A DNA stretch of 64,000 nt from Nomia melanderi (Eukaryota > Arthropoda > Insecta > Hymenoptera > Halictidae), in NCBI RefSeq assembly GCF_051020985.1, contig NC_134999.1:19845660-19909659 (forward strand). The letters are read 5' to 3'. The notes under the pieces are model-generated. The model was given only the letters and a program-made list of their open reading frames with translations. It made no database searches and was not told the origin of the DNA. This document shows, piece after piece, positions 46,157 to 57,366 of this stretch (position 1 is the stretch's first letter; each line of letters starts with the position of its first letter). The position numbers and the translations under genes are program-made.

Positions 46157-46805
46157 TCAATGGCGTAAAACGATCATGAAAGTCGTGCGCGCACATCAAT
46201 GATGATTCATAGGGAAGTAAATACGAAGATCTTGACTTTAATATATGCAACGGCGATGCATGTCTACGAGAATCATTGGAACGTTCAATTTATGCCCGCA
46301 TAAAATTAAAGCGTTAAGATAAATTGTGTACAGCCCGCGTCAGTCTTCGCTGAATAAACGAGGGAACGCTTTATTTTGATCTTCATTCGCGTTTTATCGT
46401 ACGAGAGCGTGGCAAAGTTGAAACAAAAGTGTGCCCGTCGAGCTGTTCCCGGCGGAGGAATTCCTAACGCGGTAATTTCTCAATCCTCTTTATCACGGCT
46501 GAGGAAACCAGTTTCGGCCGCAATCGATGTTTAATGAGCTTCGGCAATCTGAACGGCCATAAGGTTCGATGATCCTTCAGCGGACGCTTAATTGCCCGTC
46601 TCCGCGTAACTGCCTCCGTTAAAATGGCTGCCGGTTGCTTAAGAATCGGCTCGGATCGATTACAATGTTTTACTGTTTACATTATCGAGCACCGATTTCT
46701 CCGAGGGAATGGGGAAAATGTACGCTATCGAAGGAATACGGGAAAAGGATCGTGCTCCCGAAGGATTTTCATTATCTCCGGATCATCGAGCTGCTAACTC
46801 TTAGA

Positions 46806-46982
46806 TTAACCCTTCGCACTCGAGAGGTAACTGTCAGTCGTCACTCGATTTAACGTATAAAATTATAATTCAATGTGAGATACTGAAATAGCTTTGTTTC
46901 TTCAATTACGTATGGTTAATTAATTTCAGAAGATGAAACAACGAATGCTTCTGGTGACAAACTTTCGACTGCACATGGTTAA
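46806..46982. mobile_element. TTAACCCTTCGCACTCGA MITE
   Basis: TTAA 46806-46809 and 46979-46982. Left CCCTTCGCACTCGAG; reversed right CCATGTGCAGTCGAA. The interior shares CACTCGATTTAACGTATAAAATTATAA with the CCCTTTGCACTC family style. Confidence 0.6.
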
Positions 46983-47783
46983 CTCGCGGCGATTATGTTT
47001 TGCATGCAACAAATGTTCTTTAGACGAGTTCGTCCAGTCGCAATAAAATTATCAAATGATCCAGGACGCTTAATCCTATTCAATGTGCATGTTCCGCATC
47101 TTTTATTCAAAAGAGATTTGCATAGCGTGAGCTTGAACTCTTTAGAGGTCGCGGAGGTCTATCATGGCCGCGGGAAACGCACGAAATCCGTGGCACGCAG
47201 CGTACATTTGTTCGTGAATGAGATCACGTAGATCGTGCATCATACGCATCACGTCTATGCGTTGCCCTCCTTTTTTATTCCATGCAACGTCGATTCGGTC
47301 GGGAGCAACGAAAACGAACGCTTTTGCTCTGCCGATGGTGGAACAAGTATGGCGACTGTCGTTGGTGTCTTGGGGTAGCTCATTAAGTAATACTTCTTGG
47401 TGTAAAAGCCACAGATCATTAATAATGGCACTACTGATTTTATTATTCATATCTAGACTCAGTTATCTATCTTTACAATTTAACTATTTTAATTCTTATC
47501 ATTTTAGTACTAGCACCTCTAATCATAGCCACCATATTTATTCCATCAACGGTACATCCCAAGGTTACATTAGTTTTACGGAGAAACAATTTTTTATTGA
47601 TACAATGAATAACTCCAAACTCTATACAAAATTAAACAAATTTGAGCTAAGTAATTTCCTCGTCTAATTTGGTTCGACGTGAGATTCTTGCAATTGTAAA
47701 TACGAACTTGAATCACGTATACATATCTTCTTTCGTTCGATAATGATACGACAAAGGATTATTAGTCGTCGAATTGCTTTTTC

Positions 47784-49302
47784 TCACGGCAATCGTTTTT
47801 GATATTTCAAGGCTAGGCTATTTAACGGCGGTCGTACCTTTGCGACGCCAAGATCGATGGCATGCCCAGTCAACGGGCAAGTCTGACAACGTTTTTTCTT
47901 GTTGTTGCAATTAGTTTTCTCTTGGCGAACGATGTAACGTGGAAAATAATGTATCCGCTTTTTCTGTAGCGTGGCGCAAGCCGGCATCGTCACGACCAAG
48001 TCTTTCTTGTGGATTGTCCTCGATGGCTCAGGGAATAGCCGATCATTCAGTATATACTGCTCCAGTGAACCGGAGGATTTGGATGAATGAAGAGTGTGGC
48101 TGGACCCGTGAGTGTCGAAATAGTTCTGTTCACGGAATTTCCTCAGCTCCTTCAGTTCATTATCGGAAATTGCCTGCTTAATGCTTCCTACTTGGTCCAA
48201 ATTACTAACGCAAACAGTGTGCTGATAATCTTCTGAGTCAATACTATGTTTGCCCGAAGCAAATCTGGATGCTTGTCCCACCTTGCTACTGTAGCAACAG
48301 GGACACTCTTTATCCACCGATTGTATCGTTTTCTTACTCTTCGACGACGCTTTCGAACTTGATTTAGCTTTACTTATGTCAGGTACAGGTTTCTTAGAAG
48401 TTAGGGTTCGCTTAGTCACATGTTTTGGTCTCGATTGCCTCGAAGTCTCTGGATTTTCCTCTTCGTCGCTAACGTTTGTTCTCACGGATATCGATTTGGA
48501 CTTCGTTACATTGTCAATTGTTTGTGATTCTTTGTTTTTGGAGATGACTTTGCTGCAACATGGCGACCTAGAACACAACTGAGGGCAATCTCCAGCTGCT
48601 ACAGGGTGCAACAAGGAAACTTTGCTCTGTACATTGCGCAAGAATTGTGATCTAGGTGCATAGTCTATCCTCTGGACTCTTCTCAAGGTCTCACAGCTAA
48701 TTGGTGGACTGAGAACCTTTTCGGGGCTGTCCCTTACAATTGCTGGTTTGAATTCAATGTGGCTTTTGCAGTATTTGCAAGCTGTGTCTGGCTTATGTTG
48801 GGTTCTCGTAGACCGCTGTGCCTTTTTAACTTCAGAATGGCAGTAGCATTCTTTCACTGGCTTCCTGCGTACAGTTTTTAGACAGCATTGCGGTTCCGAA
48901 TGCTTTTTCGATGTTATCAGCACTCTTCTAACTGTTGATAAATTAGGCATTGATGCAGGCGAATGGTCTGAGCTATCAGTACTATAATCTAGACATAAAG
49001 CTCCACCAACACCACTGGAATCATTTCTCAATTGCCATGACTTGATGTTTCCTCTGCGGCATGAAGTTTTATTGCCTTTATTATAATTGTCTTTTAATGT
49101 TCTATAAATGTAGAACAAAGTATGATATGATGTGTGCTGTACGAAAGATACTCTTGCAGATTACAAGCAGTACTCACAAGTTCTGTGAGTATAGTTTCTT
49201 ATATTCCTCTTTAACTCTCCTAGAATTCTTATCTACCCGGGCCAGCAGAAGTCTGCTTTTTTTACGTAAATGATCTATGCATTCATTGAAGCTTTGCTCC
49301 AT
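47784..49302 (-). CDS. Uncharacterised Cys/Ser/Lys-rich protein, two exons
   Basis: Exon 1 is 49178-49302, starting at MEQSFNECIDHLRKKS. A 76-bp intron (GTGAGT donor, TATAG acceptor, 49102-49177) joins it in matching phase 2 to exon 2, 47784-49101, giving 480 aa. The N-terminus to about residue 50 is basic and helical. The middle (about 90-320) is rich in Ser, Lys and paired cysteines: CYCHS, CKYCKS, PCCSK, CPCCYSS. The C-terminal 150 residues look more structured, with ELKELRKFREQNYFDTHGSS, LNDRLFPEP, KKDLVVTMPACAT, IHYFPRYIVRQEK and a last pair, CQTC. There is no signal peptide or membrane segment. The paired cysteines could bind metal, but no standard finger spacing is visible. I do not recognise the family. 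It is divergently arranged with the zinc-finger gene, the start codons being about 990 bp apart. Confidence 0.85.
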
Positions 49303-50291
49303 ATGATTATCAGATATTTACCTATCAATAAAAAGAGCTTTGAGCAACAGAGGCTTTATATTAATATCTTAAATATAAAGTGATCAGTTAATTTTATTCT
49401 ACAGAGTCTGAGATAGATGATTTAGTTTGGATCAGGTATTCAGAGTCGTATTAGTTTCGGATTGAGTGCCTTGGTTTGGAATGTCTGGATAAGATTCGGC
49501 TTATTAGATCTTCTTTAATTATAATTCAGATTTCAGAGAGGTGCAGAGCAACAGATGTTGGATTTGGAGAGAATTAGGGATTCATCCATCACAGCATCAG
49601 AAAATGCTCTAATAGGTAAATCAATAAAATTTAATACCCTTGTTAACAATTCTTCATCTCATTCGTTAACAATTCGTCGAATATTATTGACCATTCTTTA
49701 ATTACTCCAAACCATCGAACTTGTCTCATTCGATTTCAAAATTCCCCAGTGAAATGTTTATTTTTATACCAGCGTTTGAAGTTTAGTGTGCGTCCTCTGT
49801 AAACAGGAAAATGTAAACCAGTCTTGCCACCGTAATATCGTGAAAACTTTTTTCTCGGGGATTTTTTCTAATTGATCAGAAAAAATTGTTATTATTTACG
49901 TTACATGTTGAAGAAATGAGCGCTACCTTATACTGTAAGTATACAGAAGCGTCGTAAAGATATATTTTAAATGTTACTCGTTGAAATTTCAATCAGTGGA
50001 AAATTATATGGGGAATAGTGCTTTAACGCGGCCATGTTGGAGTAGCGCATAGGACGCGGCGTACGTTACGATGTACTATCGGTGGAGAAGTGTTTTTTAA
50101 TTTAATTAGTGGTCTCGTGTTTTTCACTGATGCTGCAACGGAAAAGTAGTTTGTTATTTTACGTGACAAACAAAATATGAACCTGGTCACGTGATCGTGG
50201 TTTAACGGTCACTGCCACTGTGTGGCTGATACTAGAGGTTATAACCGATCGCATGTTATAATCCTGGAGACGCTTAACATTCCGCGGCAGA
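49303..50291. promoter_or_regulatory. Divergent intergenic region with 5' leaders of two genes
   Basis: About 990 bp separate the start codons of the minus-strand 480-aa gene and the plus-strand zinc-finger gene. A short GC-rich patch (TAGCGCATAGGACGCGGCG) at about 50043-50061 probably lies near the zinc-finger gene's start site. No TATA box with good spacing was seen. Confidence 0.45.
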
Positions 50292-52031
50292 ATGGATTTC
50301 TCCGGGAACAATGTTATCCAGGGAATTATCCCCCAATTTGCGGATCTAACGCCTCGATCAAATTCCGATTCAACGGCAAAATTTACCAGTGGTGATACCA
50401 TTCAAGACGAGCACACCACTGTTTACACCACCTCTACCACAGGATCGAATCAACCGAAACAGACTTTATTGGTAAGAATGGCTCAAGTTTCTTAATTTAA
50501 TATATTAGCCAAGGAACCTCTTGATCAATCATGTATATTTTCTTTTTTCAACTTAAGGTGAACTCACCTAACAAATATACAGGACCAATACTTGCTTGGC
50601 CAGATCCAAATACACTGATGCAACTCTGTGAGAAACAGGGCATTCAGGCTATCAATATTCCTAATTATAATCAAAATAATTCAATACTGGGTGTCCAATC
50701 TAATAGTCTACCCGTGAGAATTATACCTAATATGTATTTGCCATCTACCTCTCAGCCAGAGAATAATAAATCTATAATGGATACAGGGACTGAAGCTGAG
50801 ACTAAAACATCCGCCATGGTAGTATCATCGTCTGCCAGATATGTAGGGTACATTTATGGGTTTATATTGAATGAAATGTATGACTTTTTAGCAAGAATCT
50901 CAAGTTCAACTTCAGCAACAAAGTGCCATGGCTGAATATTTTCAAAAGTTACAAGCTACCACTCTTCCACTTACTTTGCAACAGCTAATTAAGTTGCAAA
51001 CAGAGCAAGTAAAGAAGGAAAAGACTGAGGAAGAGAAGGTGGAATACACTCAGAATAATATTTTAAACATTCCTAGCGTTCCAGTTTTCAGGAACAATCA
51101 GTTACAGAATGGTACTAGTTTTATGAGTTCTGATCAAATGATGGCATCTATTAATCCGAATGACTTGAATGTACATATGGACAGCCATCAGGAAAATGAG
51201 AACATAGTGCATAGTATGAAAGTAGAACAACAAGTGCAAACAGATTCCCCTAAAACTGAAAGGAAAATGAAATTTAGGGCTAAAACTGGTGAAATTAAAA
51301 TCACTGTTGCACTTGATGGTTCAACACTTTATTGCTGTCCTGAGTGTAATTTAGCATTTTCGGATAAAGTGGAAATAGATCAGCACATTCAAGCTCATAT
51401 ACAAGTATGTGTTAAGTTATAAAAATTTATCAAGTTGTTCAAGTGTTTATCTACTTAATGTGTAATTTTGATACAGGAACGCAAATATCAATGCAAAGAA
51501 TGTGGTGCTATGTTAAAAAGAAAGGAGCACCTTGACCAACACATGCGAGGTCATTCTGATGAAAGACCATTCAAATGTCCTGTTTGTCAGAAAGGATTCA
51601 AAAGGAATGAACACTTAACTAGGCATTATGTCATTCATTCTGGCGACAAGAATTTCACCTGTTCAGTGTGTCAAAAGGCATTCTCTAGGAAAGATCATTT
51701 AAATAAACATACTCAAACACATTCGGGGATCAGAAGGAATAGAACGAAAAAGGATACTTTCTTCATAGAACAGAAGGAATCCTTTGACAAGATCAATGAC
51801 ATTTCTGCAATGTCTAAGCAAGAAGTGAATTTTGTCCTGAAAGATGGTTTCATAAAGCAAGAACCCACTTTCCTTCAGTACATTCAGAATCTTCAGAAAG
51901 ATCAAAATCTGATACACACATTTTCCTCATTTAAAGAACAGGCCATGAAGGAGGCGAATGTTCTCCAACAGCAGGCTGTTAATATGAATGAGATTCTGCC
52001 TCAAAATACAAGGTACTTAATGCCATCTTAG
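50292..52031 (+). CDS. C2H2 zinc-finger protein, four fingers, four exons
   Basis: Exons: 50292-50471, 50558-50818, 50892-51404 and 51477-52031. All are joined at phase 0 with GT-AG introns of 70-90 bp, giving about 502 aa. Exon 2 could instead end at 50842 (GTAGGG), also in frame, adding eight residues. Four C2H2 fingers at about residues 296-316, 324-344, 352-372 and 380-400 all follow C-x2-C-x12-H-x3-H. Finger 1 is split from the others by the last intron. The linkers SDERPFK and SGDKNFT resemble the TGEKPY linker of DNA-binding fingers. The N-terminal 290 residues are Asn/Gln/Ser-rich, with GPILAWPDPNTLMQLCEKQG and a Gln-rich start to exon 3. The C-terminal tail after residue 400 is polar with LQQQ. 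It is presumably a nuclear DNA-binding regulator. I do not assign an orthologue. Confidence 0.92.
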
Positions 52032-52061
52032 TCGTAAGTCAATCTGATGTAAGTCCAAAGC

Positions 52062-52067
52062 AATAAA
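52062..52067 (+). terminator. Polyadenylation signal of the zinc-finger gene
   Basis: AATAAA lies about 30 nt after the TAG at 52029-52031. A second AATAAA at about 52197 (tgaaataaattt) could be an alternative. Confidence 0.6.
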
Positions 52068-54617
52068 GGCTGTTTGCGAAGTGTGTCAAGGTTAGCACAA
52101 ATAGAAAATTCGTTAGATACATTAGGAATTGAAAAGTATTCTAGGACTTGGAAAGAAATTGATCGGGGCAGCACTGAATGTTCGAGATGCAATTGAAATA
52201 AATTTTCATCGGCATCGAACGTTAAAACTTTTATTGAGAAATGATGGCGGTTAGGTTATTGAGCGCCATCTACAGTCTAAACGAAGAAGCTCAGTGACTT
52301 TTTTTCTGTTAAGAAAACTGATGCCATAAAATTTTGTAATCCATTTAACAATTAGTATTCCGTGAACAGTACCTAAAAAAAATTTGTATTCTTAGCGTAT
52401 ACACGCTGAAGTAAGAGCTATGAACTTTATCTACGTTTCATTACTTGCATAAAATTAACACTCAATCAATCGAGTTTGAGTCAGTTGAATTTTGGTACTT
52501 GGGGTAAAAGAGATTATTTTGTATAAATGCACATCCTCTGTCTTATTTAAACTAGTATCGAAGAAAATAGTTTCTTTACTCATTCTAGTCTATGACCACA
52601 ACAATCTAGAATTGTCATGTATTTTTTAATCTAGCATGGGACATGTTTGGATCATAACATAATTGAAACTGCTGAATGGAACACTTAACGCCAATCTGCC
52701 ATTAGGATAACAGTTTCATGAAACGAGTACCAATAGCAAGTAATAGCATACTGCCGATTATTGTCGTTATACAGTTTGTAGAGTAATTATGTACATAAAT
52801 AAGATACAAATTTTACCTGAAAGAGACTCAGTAGGTACGTTGTTTGAACTTGATCTCTGATTCGTCCGTGTTCATCTTTAGCAACAAATGCATAGCGCAT
52901 ATTTTAGGTAAGCATTTGTTTTCACTTCTCACTCACCATGTTTTAATGTATCTCTTCTTTTAACTCTTTCATGCGTGATCAATGTTGCAGTGATTCAGTA
53001 TTTTTTTCATTTTTTTTTTTTTCATTTTGATCACCTTTTAACGCAAAAGCAATAGGAATTTTTACATTAGCAACCAAAGTTAGTACTTTATTCATTTTTT
53101 TTTCATCAATATATTACTTTTAATCGTTAATTACTTTTAACCAAAGCTCGAAAAGACGTGATATTAATTTTGCAATGTTCGAAGACCATGTTCGTTTAAC
53201 ACTTTCGCGACCAGCGTGACGCTTAACACTTTGCATCTTGCATAAAGGAAATTGATTCATTGTATTTTATAAAGACAATTTGTTTCATTTAATAAAATTT
53301 GTAATAATAGAGCTTTCTATTGAAAGAAATGCTAGTCACGAACGTGTTATTGCTCCTCGCAATGCAAAGTCGGAAATTTAACCAAAGAATATTTGATAAA
53401 GTAATATTCTCCATTTCGAATGTATTTGGTTAAATAATCGTTTTTAGTATATTCTTTGTTATATTTAGGTTTCTACATTATCGAAGAGTCCCTATTACTT
53501 TTGCATTTATTCATTTATTTTTATCTCGACCTCAGGATTATGCATGAAAGAGTTGAATATTTTTTACGTTTAAGTATTTCGTGAATATAATTGAAACCTT
53601 AGGATTGCTCAAAATTGATTTCAACAAAAAAAGAATTGAATCACACGGTCCCGACGAAGTGTAAGAAATCCAATTCTGCTTGCATTGATAACTCCTTGAA
53701 GATTATCGGTTAATTCAATTATCATTGTATCTCTTCTATCAATGCAAACATTGCGTTTCGTCTACAGTGGAAAACAAAGTGGCTTCGCCGTTAGATTCGC
53801 GAGAATTCCTACACGCTGTAGACCTATCGATACTTGTGATTACGTTTGGCAATGACAGGCAACAGTTGGAATGTCTATTAGGTGAACTTTTAGGGCAAAT
53901 GGCGCTAATGTAAGATTCGAGCCACATTTTAATAGAACCAAAGACTTCGAATGTACGAGAAGTAGCAGTATTTTATCTCTTCTTCCTAATCTTCTGTCGA
54001 TTTCACGTGTTCCCTTAACCCAGGCACGAACGAGCCGTGCTCCGCGACGGTGTCCGGCTAAAATATTTACGTATTCAAATAGTTTTCTATGATTCATTGC
54101 TAACCTGAGTTAAGGGAACTTCGGTTTACCAACTTCTGGATAAAATCAATTGATTAGAGTAATAAGGTGTCGATGCTCACCGCGGCGTCCATCGCTGGTA
54201 AGGCGATACAATGATAAAAGTATTTTAACAATGATCATGCATTTACAATAAGGTGTTACTCGAAGAACGATTGTTATTGTATGATACGATGATTGCCAAA
54301 AAAAAGAAAGAAAAGAGAAGATGATAAACAAATGGTAACACATGTATTTTTCAGACCAAGATATTTTTGAATAAAATAAGTGTAAAGAACCAGCGTGTAC
54401 GTTCATTTTATTTCAACGAAGCATCTCATCCACTAATCCTTTGTTCCTCGAAACTACTTAAATATTTTCGTTCGATCTACTATCGCTATACACATTATTT
54501 CAGAAGCGTCTAAAACAAAGATAACGATAAACGTACGGATCGCAAAGGGTCAACAGTCCATACTTCAAGGGCAGGTCGCATACTTCATCCGACCAAATCC
54601 CACTTGCCTAATTGAAA
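52068..54617. other. AT-rich gene-less stretch
   Basis: AT-rich DNA with T-runs near 53010-53110 and a MITE at 53196-53350. A single GCGCCATCTACAG word is at about 52262. A 62-codon frame at 53725-53913 (+), after a good acceptor (tttcgtctacag), is open but I could not connect it to any other exon. Confidence 0.4.
53196..53350. mobile_element. TTAACACTTTCGCGACCAGC MITE
   Basis: Left TTAACACTTTCGCGACCAGCG; reversed right end ATAACACGTTCGTGACTAGC. About 155 bp with an AT-rich interior. Related to the 56781 element. Confidence 0.7.
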
Positions 54618-56051
54618 TCAATTATTCGTTACTGTGCCATTACTATAAATAGCCCTGGTCAGCTTCGAGTAAACTCCGTACGGAATCCCCAGAAGCAAGC
54701 TAAGCCAGTCGACGAGGCGTCTCCTGATTGTAGCAGGATAATCGGTGGGTCTAGGCGTGATGAATTCCACCTGGGTCTTCTTGTCCTCTTCATCCTCGAG
54801 TTCCAGTGGCTCCAACCCTTCCGAATGGTCCAGGGGCTGAATGTAGTTTATCCAATCGTCGTCGTCCACGTCCGGGACCGCAGCTTCTTTCGCTAAAATC
54901 TTCTCCACGTTGCTGGTGTTCTCCGGTCTGCGGAACACGAAGTTGTACGTGGCCCACAGTTTCCCCAGGAACTTGTCCAGTTTCGTCTCGTTGCTGGTGC
55001 GCTGATGATACTCGATGGCCTCCTGGACCGGAAACAACTTCGTTATCTGCGGCTTCGAATCGGCCGCGGAGAGCTGGAACAAGCGGGTGCCGGTTCGTTA
55101 TTGAAATTCGGATCGTTAGCGACTCGATAACAATTCGAGGACAATGGGAGCTAATAAAGGGCTTCTGCGAGCTGCGACGTGACTACGTCGCGGATCTTTA
55201 TGCAAATTTCCGCTCCAAGTAGATTAAGATTTATCATTGTGATCGTTGCTTTGACCGAGCGACTCGCAGCCCGTAACGAAGTTACGGATTAATTGATGAA
55301 AAGGGGAATCAGAGGGAAGCTTACTCTGCTTCGGTACATGATTTTCCTAGACATCGAGGAGCATTAGAGGAACCTGTGTTCAACTTCGTCCCAAGTTCCG
55401 AGCGGATTAACTTCCTGAAGACCGTCGTCGTTATCTGGCTACTGTTCGAGGATCAATTCCACTCTTTTTCTATTCGAGCCCCGACGCTTTCATTAGTTTA
55501 ATTAAAGACACTGCTAGGAAACGACCCGTTGAAGTCTGTCGCGAAAACTTCGCTCGACTTTTAGCAGGTGTCTCGCCCTTAATTAATCAACTATATGTCG
55601 GCGCGTTAATCAACTCGGCGTTAACCCTTCGAACTTCTAATTGTACGAAGAAACGAATGAAAACTGAATTCTACTATGAGAAATTACTAATTATGCTAAT
55701 AATTGTAACTACTTCAACCCTTCCAGTCACGAATTATTTTCTCCTGAGTACACTTGGATGTGTGTCTTTAGTTTTACTTCGTGATAACACAATTTGATAA
55801 GAGATCTACATAATCTACCGAATTTAGATACATCGATCATTTATTTAGTATGTTCTTATATGAGGATACCATGACCGAAAGGGTTGATGAAATTGTAAAG
55901 CTTATAATGAACGGTTAAATTTAAATTCCTCGAATCCCGGAATTAATTAACCGATCTCGACGAGCCTGCTCTTAATCGGCGAACGATTGTTCGACGGCGA
56001 GAAATGTTCACTTACGCAGAGAAGCCAAAGTGCCAGAAAGTGAATCCCCAT
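54618..56051 (-). CDS. Predicted secreted acidic protein, two exons, unknown family
   Basis: Exon 1 (56016-56051) encodes MGIHFLALWLLC, the hydrophobic core of a signal peptide. A phase-0 intron with GTAAGT donor and CGCTTGTTCCAG acceptor leads to exon 2 (54618-55073), which begins LSAADSKPQ. The total is 163 aa, and cleavage probably falls near SAAD. The mature chain has a helical N-terminal half (EAIEYHQRTSNETKLDKFLGK), then a strongly acidic segment (DVDDDD, ELEDEEDKK), then a C-terminal segment TIRRRLVDWLSLLLGIPYGV that is hydrophobic enough for an amphipathic helix or membrane contact. One N-glycosylation sequon (NGT) is near the end. No conserved domain is recognised. A clear TATA/initiator promoter lies upstream. 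It neighbours two other genes with the same signal-peptide exon layout. Confidence 0.82.
55074..56015 (-). other. Intron of the 163-aa secreted protein gene
   Basis: 942 bp; it includes the TTAACCC-like sequence at 55621 and a MITE-like element at 55713-55887. Confidence 0.6.
55713..55887. mobile_element. Decayed TCAACCCTTCCAGTCACG MITE
   Basis: Left TCAACCCTTCCAGTCACG and right CATGACCGAAAGGGTTGA are imperfect inverted repeats. Both TTAA ends have mutated to TCAA/TTGA. Confidence 0.5.
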
Positions 56052-56097
56052 GTCACACGCTCGGTCGATTAATCCTTTCATTCGAGGCGGACGCGAT

Positions 56098-56134
56098 CAA
56101 CTGAAGGACCCATTGATTTCAAAATCCATTTATA
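56098..56134 (-). promoter_or_regulatory. TATA box and initiator of the 163-aa secreted protein gene
   Basis: On the minus strand TATAAAT runs 56134-56128 and TCAGTTG runs 56104-56098. The initiator A is at 56102, 32 bp from the first T of the TATA box, the canonical insect spacing. The start codon follows about 50 nt later. Confidence 0.7.
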
Positions 56135-57366
56135 CTTGCTTGCCGGCCAACGGCGTAAAACCGCAACGCCGTCCTCTCGACGGGCCGCGCATCGCCATTG
56201 TTTTTCGTCTACGCCTTTGCCCCCCACCGTGGGACAAACCATTGACACAGAAATTGCTTAACGATATCGCCATTCGGAGCACGTAACAACGCTCTGTGGC
56301 CAGTGTCCACCCATATCGTCCTAGCAATAAACAATATCGCCAGCGGATTCGGCCGGCGCGGCGGCGGGTCAAGGCGGATTGATGAAATTCGCGGGATTTT
56401 CGTCGACGATGTGCCTAGAACCCTGACGAGCTAACTGACGCCAACAATCTACTTGTCATTTCGGTGATATTCGTTACATCGAGCTATTCTAATTATTACT
56501 TGGTCCTTTGCCGGAAGGCATTGTAAAATAAATGCTGGATTTCGAAGAGAATTAAGATTCCTAAATCGAACACTTGTTTCATTAGATAAAATGATGAAGT
56601 GTTAAGTTTGTAACTAGTCAACGTAGACAGTTCTGTAGGTTCAAATTGAAGTGCACGTTTCACGGTGGTTTCGTTAGAGACTGTACCGAAAAGAATCATG
56701 AATCATACGTCAACCGAGTCGAGTATATTGTATTCATAATGGTCCCAACTTATTGCGGTTGTCGCGGTAAAATGAGTCACTTAACGCGTTCGCTACCGGT
56801 GTCGCATATTTGCGACGGCCGCAATCCTATGTTTTATATAAAGAAAATGAAACTAATCCTGTAGATATCGTTAGTTGGTGTTACAAGCGGAATTACATTC
56901 AGGGATCGAACGACTCGTTTTAGCTTCATTCGTTTCAATAGTTTGAATCGAATAAAATATAATTGAGAGGATCGCCACTGAAACAAACGCTGGTAGCGAA
57001 CGTGTTAACCGGTAGATATATCGAAGCGTTTTATTATGTGTTACTTCTACATAGACGATGTTATAGTGTCTCTTCATCCGTGTAGCTGCACTTTCTCTAT
57101 TCAGCCTTCTCGATTCATTTCATAGGTGACCGATCGATGCTCTCTCCAAAATGAAGATGACTAAATTCAATTCGATTATTCAATTCAAGACACTGGCCAC
57201 ACATTTACAGATACTAACTATTCGAAATACCTGGACCTCTGTTATCTTTATTCAGCCATTTATTCATTTATATGATACTCGCGCCGCTACTCTCGCAGAA
57301 TCAAAGAAAAATCGTCGATTAATCACAAATACAGGAGAATGATCACGAAAATGGTAACATCGACAA
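56135..57366. other. Intergenic sequence
   Basis: No gene. It contains a MITE at 56781-57008 and a CpG-rich stretch near 56160-56400. Confidence 0.5.
56781..57008. mobile_element. TTAACGCGTTCGCTACCGG MITE
   Basis: TTAA 56781-56784 and 57005-57008. Left CGCGTTCGCTACCGG and reversed right CACGTTCGCTACCAG differ at two of 15 positions. AT-rich interior, non-coding. Confidence 0.82.

Larger units (their letters stand above)
43628..47783. other. Gene-less stretch upstream of the takeout-like gene
   Basis: Positions 43650-44130 are GC-rich with chance frames. A 136-codon frame at 45357-45767 (+) and a 102-codon frame at 47142-47450 (-) show no domain. A possible pseudogene fragment lies at 45836-46156 and a MITE at 46806-46982. 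Confidence 0.4.

Noticed and set aside
47142..47667. Opposed frames of 102 (-) and 149 (+) codons
   Set aside because: They overlap on opposite strands, neither is recognisable, and the plus frame ends in AT-rich DNA of simple composition.
53725..53913. 62-codon plus-strand frame after a good acceptor site
   Set aside because: No donor-linked partner exon in matching phase was found, so it stays an isolated open frame.
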